Shown here: piece by piece, positions 16,344 to 25,813 of the stretch | Layout of the letters: every line of letters begins with the position of its first letter | Position numbering within the stretch: the stretch's first letter is position 1 | Source of the DNA: Niallia sp. Man26 | GTDB lineage: Bacteria; Bacillota; Bacilli; Bacillales; Cytobacillaceae | DNA length: 64,000 nucleotides | Direction: 5' to 3' | Assembly: GCF_022049065.2 (NCBI RefSeq) | Contig: NZ_CP095743.1 | Location: forward strand, 1,937,001 to 2,001,000 | Notes under the pieces: model-generated | Database searches by the model: none | What the model saw: only the letters and a program-made list of their open reading frames with translations | What the model was told of the DNA's origin: nothing | Made by a program: the position numbers and the translations under genes

Positions 16344-16370
16344 AAACCCTGCTGTTAAGCAGGGTTTCTT
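16344..16370 (+). terminator. Rho-independent terminator of the amidase gene
   Basis: 10-bp stem AAACCCTGCT/AGCAGGGTTT with a GTTA loop, followed by a short T-rich tail. Confidence 0.8.
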
Positions 16371-16452
16371 AATAAAAAGCAATCACATAGTATGTTATCA
16401 ACTGGGTATAATATGGGAATACCTAACCCTTTTGAGGTGATTGTTTTTGGTG

Positions 16453-16923
16453 ATGGAACGCTTGATTTTAGCAGGCATACTTATTATCAGCTTTGTGATT
16501 GCATGGCGATTCATCCCAGCTGAGAAAGCAAGGGATGCTTTTATTCTTTTTTTGTCTATTCAATTCTTTTCATGGCCGATTGGATTATTTGTCGTAGAAA
16601 TGAAGTGGATTGAATATCCGGTGCAATTGTTTCCTAATGATAATAATGATTACAGATCAAGTTTATATTTTGAATTCTTCTTGTTTCCAATAACAGCTAT
16701 TTTGTTTAATTTGTATTATCCATCATCAAGAAGAGTTATTCCTAAGTTGTTCTATTATTTGTTGATTGCCGGCTTTTTTACCTGCATAGAGTTCATACTC
16801 GAAAGATTTACAAAGTTGGTGGATTATCATAAATGGCAATGGTATTGGAGTTATTTTAGTGTCATGCTCATATTATATTTGAGCCATAAGTATTATAAAT
16901 GGTTTAAAAGAGGATTAAGGTGA
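16453..16923 (+). CDS. CBO0543 family membrane protein
   Basis: 157 aa with about five membrane helices. It shows the features I associate with CBO0543 proteins: FFLFPITAILFNLYYPSSRR in the middle and ILERFTKLVDYHKWQWYWSY near the end. Function unknown. Several in-frame starts (TTG 16447, GTG 16450, ATG 16453) follow AGGTGA at 16434-16439; the ATG is annotated but the GTG has better spacing. It is paired with a similar gene six bases downstream. Confidence 0.78.
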   Translation: MERLILAGILIISFVIAWRFIPAEKARDAFILFLSIQFFSWPIGLFVVEMKWIEYPVQLFPNDNNDYRSSLYFEFFLFPITAILFNLYYPSSRRVIPKLFYYLLIAGFFTCIEFILERFTKLVDYHKWQWYWSYFSVMLILYLSHKYYKWFKRGLR

Positions 16924-16929
16924 GACACC

Positions 16930-17409
16930 ATGCATAAAGAATTTTGGATATTAATGATTATATGGGCTGCTGTACCGATTATTATATTTCTGAACATACG
17001 TAATAGCAATAAACGGGTGGCACAAATCACATTCTTGTTTTCCCAGTCCATTGCATGGCTTTATGAATTTGTACAAATAAAAATGCAATTAGTCGCATTT
17101 CCGTATCGTGAATTTCCGTACGCGACGAAATTAAGCTTTACCCTTCATTACTTGCTTTTTCCAACGATCGGGATGCTGTTTATCTTGTATTATCCAAAAA
17201 AGGGCCGGTATGTAAAAACTCTGTTTTATTTTCTTCTGTTTGGAACGATTGCCCCAACTTACAGTGTTATTGTAGAAAGAACTACTTCTCTTGTCGAGTA
17301 CCATCATTGGAATTGGGCACTTGGATTTGTATCAAGCATCATCATGCTCTCACTCTTAAAAGTATTTGTATTTTGGTTCGAAAAGGGAATGCTGATGCGA
17401 GAAGAATAA
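16930..17409 (+). CDS. CBO0543 family membrane protein
   Basis: 159 aa, five predicted membrane helices, paralogous in plan to the gene just upstream. Shared elements are LHYLLFPTIGMLFILYYP and VERTTSLVEYHHWNW. The ATG follows AAGGTGAG. The two genes form one transcription unit closed by the hairpin at 17427. Members of this family recur in spore-forming Firmicutes, but no function is established to my knowledge. Confidence 0.82.
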   Translation: MHKEFWILMIIWAAVPIIIFLNIRNSNKRVAQITFLFSQSIAWLYEFVQIKMQLVAFPYREFPYATKLSFTLHYLLFPTIGMLFILYYPKKGRYVKTLFYFLLFGTIAPTYSVIVERTTSLVEYHHWNWALGFVSSIIMLSLLKVFVFWFEKGMLMREE

Positions 17410-17426
17410 GCAGCTATATGAGATAA

Positions 17427-17461
17427 AAAAGCCATTCAGCACGGAGTGCTGTATGGCTTTT
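17427..17461. terminator. Bidirectional terminator between convergent genes
   Basis: AAAAGCCAT-CAGCAC paired with GTGCTG-ATGGCTTTT, one mismatch in the stem, a 3-nt loop, and A and T runs at the ends. Confidence 0.8.
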
Positions 17462-17466
17462 AGTGC

Positions 17467-18156
17467 TTATGGCCAAAAATTTGTCAATGACAGTCCGTTA
17501 TAGACCTCGTCCCAAATAGAATCATTATTCGGCTCTTCAATTGGCACCTGAACAGCGCATATTCCCGGATATGGCCAGTACATTTCCTGCATTCCTTTTA
17601 TTCCGTTTACTGGCAGCATGAGCAGTAAATTGAAATCCCCTTTTACTAATGTTGAGAGGGCAGCATGAAGGGCGAGCGCTTCTTCTTGGGTAGCAAAACC
17701 CCATCTCACAAATAAAATTTTCGGGCTGTATTCTAGCTTTTCAAACAGATTAGCAATCCGTTTTTGCAGCTTTTCCTTGTAAGCAGGATACGTTACAGTC
17801 CAATCTTGTCCAGGGACGATTGGGAAATCATGCACAGATGTTATATTATATACTGTATCGTAAATGAAATGGGCATTAACTGGTTCTGTTCCGCCTTGTG
17901 CTGGCATGACAGCTACTCCATCATCAAGGGAACTGGAGGTTCCTTCTGTAAGTACGAGATTTGGAAAATCCATAAATCCTTGAAAGCGGTTGTTGATTAA
18001 TCTTGTCACATCAGCAACGGAGTTGGAAACCATCCAATCAAGGGGAAAGGCAAATCTGCGCAAATTATGTCTTCTTAAATTCAAGGAAGGACCACACCAG
18101 CTGCCGATTCCGAGCATTAAATCATAAGGGCCTTTTATTTCTTGTAAATTCACCAT
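17467..18156 (-). CDS. DUF1796 putative papain-like cysteine peptidase
   Basis: 229 aa cytoplasmic protein. The N-terminal block LMLGIGSWCGPSLNLRRHNL and RRFAFPLDWM is the hallmark of DUF1796, proposed to be papain-like cysteine peptidases with the Cys in SWCGP. HDFPIVP in the middle may hold the His. Substrates are unknown. The start codon ATG at 18156 lies six bases after AAAGGA, while the ATG two codons upstream directly abuts that site. The gene stands alone and converges with the CBO0543 pair. Confidence 0.85.
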   Translation of the reverse strand: MVNLQEIKGPYDLMLGIGSWCGPSLNLRRHNLRRFAFPLDWMVSNSVADVTRLINNRFQGFMDFPNLVLTEGTSSSLDDGVAVMPAQGGTEPVNAHFIYDTVYNITSVHDFPIVPGQDWTVTYPAYKEKLQKRIANLFEKLEYSPKILFVRWGFATQEEALALHAALSTLVKGDFNLLLMLPVNGIKGMQEMYWPYPGICAVQVPIEEPNNDSIWDEVYNGLSLTNFWP

Positions 18157-18316
18157 AATCATTCCTTTGCTCTGGCATTATAGTATATTGAATGATGAGT
18201 GACAGGTAATTGCTTGGACAAACGGCATTTTTTTTAACATAGTTGCATGTAATGTTTAGGCTTTTTTAAGATTTCTCCCTTAATATATAAGCATCAAATG
18301 ACAGGAGGACACGACT

Positions 18317-18973
18317 TTGACTTTAACGAGCTTTTTATTATATCTAATTGTGGCGGTAATTTTTCTGCATATTCCCGTGCTCGGAAGATATGTTGCTGTT
18401 ATTCAAACATTAATTCATGAAGTCGGCCATGGGCTTGCGGCGATAATATGTGGCGGAAAGGTAAGAAAAATTCATTTATTCGCAAATACTGAAGGACTGG
18501 CTTTCACCGCACATGCCAACTGGTTCAGCAGGTTTGTAACAACACTGTCTGGCTATCTATTTGCTTCTGCCTTTTCCTTCTTTTCAATCTGGCTGATAAC
18601 AATTGGGGCATTTGAGCTCTTGCTGTACATTTATGCAGGTATTTGTTTAACAGCACTTGTATTGTGGATACGCAATTTATATGGTATCTTGTGGATTATT
18701 TGTGCGAGCAGCTTTTTTCTTTGGCTGACCGTTTACGGCAGCATGTTACTGAAAGTACATACATTACAGCTGTTAACATGTATTATTTTTGTACAGTCAA
18801 TAAAAAGCGCCTTTATTGTGCTTCATTTAAGCTTTAAAAAACCGATGACTGCAGGAGATGCTACAAGTCTTGCCAAGATGACAAAAATCATTCCCGCCTT
18901 TATCTGGGGCATTTTATTTTTCGGTCAGGCCCTTTATTTCGGCTATTTAGGTGTAAGTTTTGTCATCCAGTAA
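18317..18973 (+). CDS. M50-type membrane zinc metallopeptidase (peptidase M50B-like)
   Basis: 218 aa integral membrane protein. HEVGHGLAAIICGGKVRKI near residue 34 contains the HExxH zinc motif embedded in a hydrophobic helix, as in M50B-like site-2-type proteases. Five or six more membrane helices follow. The second metal motif (NxxxDG of classical S2P) is not obvious, which fits the M50B-like subgroup, whose activity is uncertain. The start is a TTG eight bases after AGGAGGA. Single gene with its own terminator. Confidence 0.85.
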   Translation: MTLTSFLLYLIVAVIFLHIPVLGRYVAVIQTLIHEVGHGLAAIICGGKVRKIHLFANTEGLAFTAHANWFSRFVTTLSGYLFASAFSFFSIWLITIGAFELLLYIYAGICLTALVLWIRNLYGILWIICASSFFLWLTVYGSMLLKVHTLQLLTCIIFVQSIKSAFIVLHLSFKKPMTAGDATSLAKMTKIIPAFIWGILFFGQALYFGYLGVSFVIQ

Positions 18974-18997
18974 AACAGGCTACCGGCCTGTTTTTTT
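18974..18997 (+). terminator. Rho-independent terminator
   Basis: AACAGGC, 5-nt loop, GCCTGTT and a T7 run, starting at the stop codon of the M50 gene. Confidence 0.8.
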
Positions 18998-19086
18998 ATG
19001 TAGTAAAGGGGGAATGTTATAGTAAGAAAAGGGATGGTTGGGAAAGATACGCAAAAGGAAGCTAGACTAAAAGGGGCTGTTTTTAG

Positions 19087-20043
19087 GTGATTCAAATCAT
19101 TGGCGTTACTGAAGATAATCGATTGGATCTGAATGTTTCTATCAATGACTTAAATATATCCGCATATAAATGGTATTGGGTCGACTTTAACGGTCCGACA
19201 GAAGAGGAAATTACCAAACTGATTGATGTCTTTCATTTTCACCCACTGGCAGTCGAGGACTGTGTCCACCGGCTCCAGCGTCCGAAGCTTGACTATTATG
19301 ACAATCATGCCTTCTATGTAACACATATTCTTCGCAAAGAAGAGGGTGAACTCATGAAGGAGGAATTAGATTTTTTTGTGGGAGATAATTTTATCGTCAC
19401 CTTTCATTCTTCACCTGCAATCGAAGTATCTCAAGTGTGGACAATCCTTCTTTCTCACAAGAAAATAGAAAAATGGGACACCTATTATGTGTTTTATCAA
19501 ATCCTTGATAAAATAGTCGATAACTATTTTCCTCTCCTCTATAGTTTAGAGGATGACTTAGACAAAATAGAAGATAATACCCAGAATAAATCAATGAATG
19601 CCTTAATGGAAGAGCTTTTTGATGCAAGATATTCCCTCTTAAACTTACGGCATACTGTCCATCCCATGCGTGATTTGCTGTATCGCATGCTCAACTCCCA
19701 TCATCTGAAGGGAATCAATGCGAGAAGGGAGTATTTCTCCGATATATATGACCATCTGCTTAAGCTGTCGGAAATGGTTATGTCCAACCGTGAAATCACA
19801 GCAGATATTAGAGACAGCTATTTATCTCTTAATTCCCATCAGACGAATAATGTCATGAAAGTGCTGACAATCATCACTTCGATTTTTTCGCCGCTTACTT
19901 TTATCGCTGGGATATACGGCATGAATTTTGAACATATGCCTGAGCTGTCTTGGCGCTATGGCTATTTGTTTTCCCTAACTTTTATGATTGTTTTAGGGGT
20001 CATCATGATCCTTTGGTTTAAGCGAAAAGGATGGTTCAAATAA
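19087..20043 (+). CDS. corA: CorA family divalent-cation (magnesium/cobalt) transporter
   Basis: 318 aa. The N-terminal cytoplasmic domain is mainly alpha/beta with a long charged helix. Two C-terminal membrane helices follow; the first ends with the invariant GMN selectivity motif (IYGMNFEHMPEL, residues 278-280), and the second is GYLFSLTFMIVLGVIMILWF. The gene therefore encodes a pentameric Mg channel subunit. Length is typical. Start is GTG at 19087 with AAGGGG about ten bases upstream. No M-box riboswitch can be recognised in the 110-bp leader. Confidence 0.93.
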   Translation: MIQIIGVTEDNRLDLNVSINDLNISAYKWYWVDFNGPTEEEITKLIDVFHFHPLAVEDCVHRLQRPKLDYYDNHAFYVTHILRKEEGELMKEELDFFVGDNFIVTFHSSPAIEVSQVWTILLSHKKIEKWDTYYVFYQILDKIVDNYFPLLYSLEDDLDKIEDNTQNKSMNALMEELFDARYSLLNLRHTVHPMRDLLYRMLNSHHLKGINARREYFSDIYDHLLKLSEMVMSNREITADIRDSYLSLNSHQTNNVMKVLTIITSIFSPLTFIAGIYGMNFEHMPELSWRYGYLFSLTFMIVLGVIMILWFKRKGWFK

Positions 20044-20048
20044 AAAAC

Positions 20049-20083
20049 GATGCACTGCATAGATGATGCAGGCATCTTTTTTT
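20049..20083 (+). terminator. Rho-independent terminator of corA
   Basis: Nested stem GATGC/GCATC with inner TGCAT/ATGCA, followed by T7. Confidence 0.75.
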
Positions 20084-20168
20084 ATAAACAAATGTTTGCT
20101 TCTAGTCTTCTAGTTTTTAAAAGGATAACTATTTTATGGTAGAATTTCCTTATTATTTGCTAGTATCT

Positions 20169-20197
20169 TTCAAATACTGGGAGAAGTGCTTTATAAT
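20169..20197 (+). promoter_or_regulatory. Promoter of the yesLMN operon
   Basis: -35 TTCAAA (20169-20174), 17-bp spacer, perfect -10 TATAAT (20192-20197). The transcript would carry a leader of about 155 nt, with the YesN-like motif and a cre-like site both downstream of the start. Confidence 0.6.
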
Positions 20198-20263
20198 AAT
20201 AGCAGACAGCAAAGTAAATCGGCCAGGCTTTCTGTTAGCAAAACACTGATTATTAAACATGAA

Positions 20264-20280
20264 TGTCTGTTTTTTTGCAC
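20264..20280 (+). promoter_or_regulatory. YesN-type motif upstream of yesL
   Basis: TGTCTGTTTTTTTGCAC closely matches the repeated element before yesO (ATATCTGTTTTTTGCAC at 24356). A shared motif before the two transcription units of the cluster suggests a site for the cluster's AraC-type regulator. Only one clear copy is seen here. Confidence 0.4.
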
Positions 20281-20318
20281 TTCTTGGCGGTCATAATTCA
20301 TTAAACTAAAAGGAGGAA

Positions 20319-20332
20319 TGAAAGCGCTTAAA
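20319..20332 (+). promoter_or_regulatory. cre-like catabolite-repression site before yesL
   Basis: TGAAAGCGCTTAAA matches the CcpA consensus TGWAANCGNTNWCA at 13 of 14 positions. It lies 30 bp before the yesL start, where bound CcpA would act as a roadblock. Confidence 0.65.
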
Positions 20333-20361
20333 TAAATAAGATGGATGATGGAGGGATTACT

Positions 20362-20994
20362 ATGTATCATTTCGTCACAAATGGTATCTATCGTTTTTGT
20401 GAATGGGTGACAAGGCTTGCCTATCTAAATTTATTATGGGCATTCTTTACTGCTGTCGGGTTCATTGTATTTGGAATTGGACCATCAACGGTTGCTATGT
20501 ATACGGTCACGCGAAAATGGCTGCAAGGGCACACGGATATACCTGTTTATCGCACATTTATGCATGCATATAAGCGGGAATTCTGGCGCGCCAATAAATT
20601 AAGCTGGATTTTATTAACGGTAATGGCTGTTTTTTATGTTGATTTTGTTATATTCGGCTGGATGGGCCAAGAAACATCCGTTTTTGCGTTAATTTTTATG
20701 ATTCTGCTGCTCATTTTTACCATTGTGTTCTTAATGGTGTTTCCCGTGTACGTACACTATGATATTCCGTTATCAAAAACATTTAAGTATGCAGTTCTAA
20801 TTGGCTTTTCTAGACCATTTTACACGATTGGAATGTTGGCAGGAGCAGTTGGTGCCATTTTAATCAGTCTTATCCACGTAACGGTGATTATATTTTTCAG
20901 TGGAAGCTTATTTGCATTGGTTGTCACTGCTTTTGCTATGAAGGCATTTAGCAGCATGGACAAAGGTACAGCTAAGGAACAAGTCTTGCAGTAA
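20362..20994 (+). CDS. yesL: DUF624 membrane protein YesL
   Basis: 210 aa integral membrane protein with about five helices; DUF624 hallmarks are LAYLNLLWAFFTAVGFIVFG and GPSTVAMYTVTRKWLQG near the N-terminus. DUF624 proteins accompany YesM/YesN-type regulators and carbohydrate ABC transporters in many Firmicutes; their role is unknown. The ATG at 20362 follows GGAGGGA; an in-frame ATG at 20341 lacks a ribosome-binding site. First gene of the rhamnogalacturonan cluster, 34 bp before the sensor kinase gene. Confidence 0.9.
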   Translation: MYHFVTNGIYRFCEWVTRLAYLNLLWAFFTAVGFIVFGIGPSTVAMYTVTRKWLQGHTDIPVYRTFMHAYKREFWRANKLSWILLTVMAVFYVDFVIFGWMGQETSVFALIFMILLLIFTIVFLMVFPVYVHYDIPLSKTFKYAVLIGFSRPFYTIGMLAGAVGAILISLIHVTVIIFFSGSLFALVVTAFAMKAFSSMDKGTAKEQVLQ

Positions 20995-21028
20995 AGGAGA
21001 TAAGACAATAAAGGAGTACTTTCGTTCT

Positions 21029-22795
21029 ATGAGAAAAACATGGGCATCAATCATCACAATCTATCAAAATACGAAACTGAATGGAAAGCTCTTTATTCGC
21101 ATCACACTTCTTATGGTCGTTACTCTTGCGCTCGTATTAATTTGTCTCCAATATGCTTTCAGCCTATATGATGAACAAATATATGCAAAATCATCACAGG
21201 TATTAATGATGTCATCCAATACCATTGAAGAAGAGCTGGAACGCATCGAGGAGGTAAGCTTTAATATTGCCGTTGATCCGCAAATACAATCAGCTTTGCT
21301 GGAGCTGCAGGGAGAGGTTACTGGCTATGATATTTACCGGCTCGAGCAAAAGCTGGAGGAGGAGTTAGCCAATTACGTCGGCTCGGAAAGGTATATCCAT
21401 TCTATCTATCTTTATGATTCTTCAGGGAGAGAATTCTTAGCGGGCTCAAGCTCTAAACCGCTTGGCGAAAAGGAAAAGCGCATTGCTATGTACAGCGCTG
21501 ACAGGTATGAAGGCAAAAATTATTGGATGGAAATAGACGGTGTGGATGAATTTTTGACTTCTGTACGCCTGCTGCGCTCGTATGAGAATTTAAACTTTGA
21601 CAGAATCGGCAAGCTGATGATTCGGGTCAACCTTGATAAAATCGTTGCCGGTCTGCCGCTTACACAAGGAGAGGTCGGCGGTAATATCGTTATCTCTAAC
21701 AGCAGCCAAGTTTTTTACTCACAAAAGGGTACCCATGATTTAGGTGATTTTGATTTCATCACAAAGAAGGGGCAAGGCTATGGTATTGAGAAAATAAACG
21801 GCGAAAGATATTTCGTAAATCATATTGCCACAAATTTTGAGGACTGGACATATTGGAATATCATCCCCTTTCATGCGATGTTTTCCAAAATTACAGCAGT
21901 CAAATACTCGATGGTGCTATTATTCACGTTTTTATTTATCCTGCTGATTTCAATTGGTTTTGGATTTTTAAAGAGAATTACCAATCCGATCGAGGAGCTG
22001 GCCTCCACCATGCAGGAGGTGCAAAAAGGTAACTTTTTAGCTGTGCAATCACTTAAGGTAGATGAAATGCCAGAGGATGAGGTTGGAACGCTATATCGAA
22101 ATTTTAAGACAATGGTTCAGCGTATTGATGAATTGATCAAGGAAAATTTCTCTAAACAGCTGTTAGTCAAAGAAACCGAGTTCAAAGCACTGCAAGCACA
22201 AATTAATCCGCATTTTCTATACAATACGTTAGAATCGGTCAACTGGCTGGCGAAAACGAATAAGCAGCAGCAAATCTCCAGCATGGTGGAAGCACTTGGC
22301 CATCTCATGCGTAATTCTATTAATTTTAATGAAGATATTATTACAGTGGAAAAGGAGCTGGACATTGTCCAAAGCTATTTGACGATTCAAAACTATCGGT
22401 TTGCCGATCGGCTTGATTTTCAAATGGATATACCTGCTTCTGTGCTGCACCATCATATCCCGAAACTGACACTTCAGCCGCTTTTAGAAAATTCTTTTCA
22501 GCACGCAGTGGAGCCTGCTCTTGATGTCTCTACTATTAAACTATCAGCAGTAGAGACTGAACAATTACTGTATATCCGAGTGGAGGATAACGGACCTGGT
22601 ATTGATCCAAATACACTACTATACATAAAAAAAGGCATTATTAAACCAAAAGGAACCGGGATTGGCCTAAATAATATTGATCAGCGCATAAAGCTCGGTT
22701 TTGGTGAGCAATATGGTTTGGAAATTGAGAATCTCGCTGGAAAAGGCACAGCTGTAACAGTCATTTTACCAATTCAAAGGGGTGGTATCAGATGA
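21029..22795 (+). CDS. yesM: Sensor histidine kinase, YesM type
   Basis: 588 aa. Membrane helix 1 at about residues 20-42 (LFIRITLLMVVTLALVLICL), an extracellular sensor domain to about 288, membrane helix 2 (VLLFTFLFILLISIGFGFL), then a HAMP domain (ITNPIEELASTMQEVQKG). A His_kinase domain of the LytS/YesM type follows with ALQAQINPHFLYNTLESVNW (phospho-acceptor His near residue 395), and a HATPase_c domain with VEDNGPGID and GTGIGLNNIDQRI. It is predicted to sense extracellular pectin-derived sugars and phosphorylate the next gene product. The stop overlaps the regulator start (ATGA). Confidence 0.95.
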   Translation: MRKTWASIITIYQNTKLNGKLFIRITLLMVVTLALVLICLQYAFSLYDEQIYAKSSQVLMMSSNTIEEELERIEEVSFNIAVDPQIQSALLELQGEVTGYDIYRLEQKLEEELANYVGSERYIHSIYLYDSSGREFLAGSSSKPLGEKEKRIAMYSADRYEGKNYWMEIDGVDEFLTSVRLLRSYENLNFDRIGKLMIRVNLDKIVAGLPLTQGEVGGNIVISNSSQVFYSQKGTHDLGDFDFITKKGQGYGIEKINGERYFVNHIATNFEDWTYWNIIPFHAMFSKITAVKYSMVLLFTFLFILLISIGFGFLKRITNPIEELASTMQEVQKGNFLAVQSLKVDEMPEDEVGTLYRNFKTMVQRIDELIKENFSKQLLVKETEFKALQAQINPHFLYNTLESVNWLAKTNKQQQISSMVEALGHLMRNSINFNEDIITVEKELDIVQSYLTIQNYRFADRLDFQMDIPASVLHHHIPKLTLQPLLENSFQHAVEPALDVSTIKLSAVETEQLLYIRVEDNGPGIDPNTLLYIKKGIIKPKGTGIGLNNIDQRIKLGFGEQYGLEIENLAGKGTAVTVILPIQRGGIR

Positions 22796-24342
22796 CCTAT
22801 AAAGTATTGCTGGCTGATGATGAAAGAATTATCGTGGAAGGAATTTCAAGCGTCATCAACTGGAGCATGCTCCATACAGAGCTTGTGGCTACGGCGCGAA
22901 ATGGCGTCGATGCGTATGAAAAAATTGTCTTACATCAACCGGATATCGTAATCAGTGATATAAAGATGCCAGGAATGGATGGTATTGCCTTAGCTAAAAA
23001 AGTGTATGAAGAGTTTCCTGCTACAAGCTTTATTCTCTTGTCAGGCTTTGGAGAATTTGAATATGCAAGACAGGCAATGCAATATGGTGTCAAAAACTAC
23101 TTGCTCAAACCTTGCAATGAAGAGAAAATCACTGCTGCCTTGCAAGACATCATTAAGGAATTGGAGGCAAAAAAACAGCAGAATAAAAAATTCCTCCTTC
23201 TCGAAGAGAATTTAGAGAAAATTCAGCCATATATGAAGGCACAGCTGTTAACAGAGCTTTTTGCAGGCAAAGAGATTAATCGTGATTTTACGCGGTATGA
23301 ACACTTATTTGACATAAAAGACAGACATAAGCAAGTCATGCTTGCTCTTTTGGAAGTGGAGGGCGAGGATTCTAATGAATATTTAACCTACCTTGCAGAA
23401 ATGGCTGCAGAGCTTGTGCCTGAACTTGTGCTGTCAACAGTTATCGGGAAACAGGCCATCATTGTAGTGGAATCAAGGCAGGATGTTATACATCTTGTGA
23501 CAGACATACAGTCCCAGTTTTCTTCGAAATACAATGTGCAAACAACTGCTGCATTAAGCGAATCTGGCGCTCTCAAAGAAATAAAGAAACTGTATAAGCA
23601 AACTTGTGAATTTATCGGACATAAATTCTATATCGGCACAGGCAAGCTGATTACAGCTGCCAATATTACACCTGTTAGAAATCAAACATGTAGCGAACCG
23701 TTTTCCTTGGATGAGCAGGAAATAACTTTAAGAATCAAGTCTGGAAACAAAGAGGAGGCACTAGGTGTGCTTGACAGTCTGTTTGCCACTATGGCGAATC
23801 AACGGCTTGGCATCCACCGGACAAAATCTCATTGTATTCAGCTTTATAAGGAAATAATTAAAGCCGATAAAGACGAAGAGCTAGACTTGCATACTGGTAC
23901 AACAGAATTGCTGGCAATGGAGACTGTTCAGCAGATGAAGGATTATCTGAAGGATTGTGCAGCACAGCTGTCGGAAATATATAGTGCGCGGCTTGTGACA
24001 AAGCAATCATCTGTAATCAGCAAGGTGATTGATATAATTGAAACCCATTTTTCCAATCCAGATCTATCCTTAAAGCTGGTCGCAAATGAGATGCTGTATA
24101 TGAACCCTGACTATCTTGGAAAATTATTTAAACAAGAAACAGGGGAGCGCTTTTCTGCTTATTTGACGAAATGGAGAATTGAAAAAGCAATCGCTTATAT
24201 AACGGAAAATGATGATGTCAAAATGGTGACATTGGCAGATATGATAGGGTTTGGGGATAATCCGCAATATTTCAGCCAAGTGTTTAAAAAGTATACCGGT
24301 TATACACCGTCAGATTATCGCAAAGCTCAAAACCTTGTTTGA
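22792..24342 (+). CDS. yesN: Response regulator with AraC-type DNA-binding domain, YesN type
   Basis: 516 aa. N-terminal receiver (LLADDERIIVEGISS; phospho-acceptor Asp in VISDIKMPGMDG near residue 56; Lys in NYLLKPCNEEK), a long central region, and a C-terminal AraC-type double helix-turn-helix (residues about 415-515: LSLKLVANEMLYMNPDYLGK, IEKAIAYI, MIGFGDNPQYFSQVFKKYTG). Coupled by a 4-bp overlap to the kinase gene. Predicted activator of the downstream transporter and enzyme genes; AraC-type regulators usually bind direct repeats about two helical turns apart, as seen just downstream at 24356-24389. Confidence 0.95.
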   Translation: MTYKVLLADDERIIVEGISSVINWSMLHTELVATARNGVDAYEKIVLHQPDIVISDIKMPGMDGIALAKKVYEEFPATSFILLSGFGEFEYARQAMQYGVKNYLLKPCNEEKITAALQDIIKELEAKKQQNKKFLLLEENLEKIQPYMKAQLLTELFAGKEINRDFTRYEHLFDIKDRHKQVMLALLEVEGEDSNEYLTYLAEMAAELVPELVLSTVIGKQAIIVVESRQDVIHLVTDIQSQFSSKYNVQTTAALSESGALKEIKKLYKQTCEFIGHKFYIGTGKLITAANITPVRNQTCSEPFSLDEQEITLRIKSGNKEEALGVLDSLFATMANQRLGIHRTKSHCIQLYKEIIKADKDEELDLHTGTTELLAMETVQQMKDYLKDCAAQLSEIYSARLVTKQSSVISKVIDIIETHFSNPDLSLKLVANEMLYMNPDYLGKLFKQETGERFSAYLTKWRIEKAIAYITENDDVKMVTLADMIGFGDNPQYFSQVFKKYTGYTPSDYRKAQNLV

Positions 24343-24355
24343 AAGCGTTTTATTT

Positions 24356-24389
24356 ATATCTGTTTTTTGCACATTCATATCTGTTTTTT
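24356..24389 (+). promoter_or_regulatory. Direct repeats, candidate YesN-binding site before yesO
   Basis: The 13-bp element ATATCTGTTTTTT occurs at 24356-24368 and again at 24377-24389, exactly 21 bp apart, or two DNA turns. This geometry suits an AraC-family activator. A close match lies upstream of yesL (20264). The repeats sit about 70-100 bp before the yesO start codon. Confidence 0.55.
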
Positions 24390-24418
24390 CCATTACAGAG
24401 AAAGTAAAAATGCATTAA

Positions 24419-25747
<1,329 letters not shown>

Positions 25748-25753
25748 AACTAG

Positions 25754-25779
25754 AAAGGAGGAAAGCTTTTCCTCCTTTT
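25754..25779 (+). terminator. Intercistronic hairpin, possible attenuator between yesO and yesP
   Basis: AAAGGAGGAAA and TTTCCTCCTTT form an 11-bp stem with a 3-nt loop and a short T tail, 34 bp before yesP. Such hairpins often let binding proteins be made in excess over permeases, by partial termination or by protecting the upstream mRNA. Confidence 0.55.
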
Positions 25780-25813
25780 AGTTTCTTAAAGGCCCGCAGA
25801 GGAGTTGAACGGC

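Noticed and set aside
19000..19086. M-box magnesium riboswitch before corA
   Set aside because: The leader is short and none of the conserved M-box blocks can be found.
20319..20336. Five-codon leader ORF (MKALK) after AGGAGG before yesL
   Set aside because: Spacing between AGGAGG and ATG is only two bases; the sequence is better explained as a cre site, and no attenuator is seen behind it.
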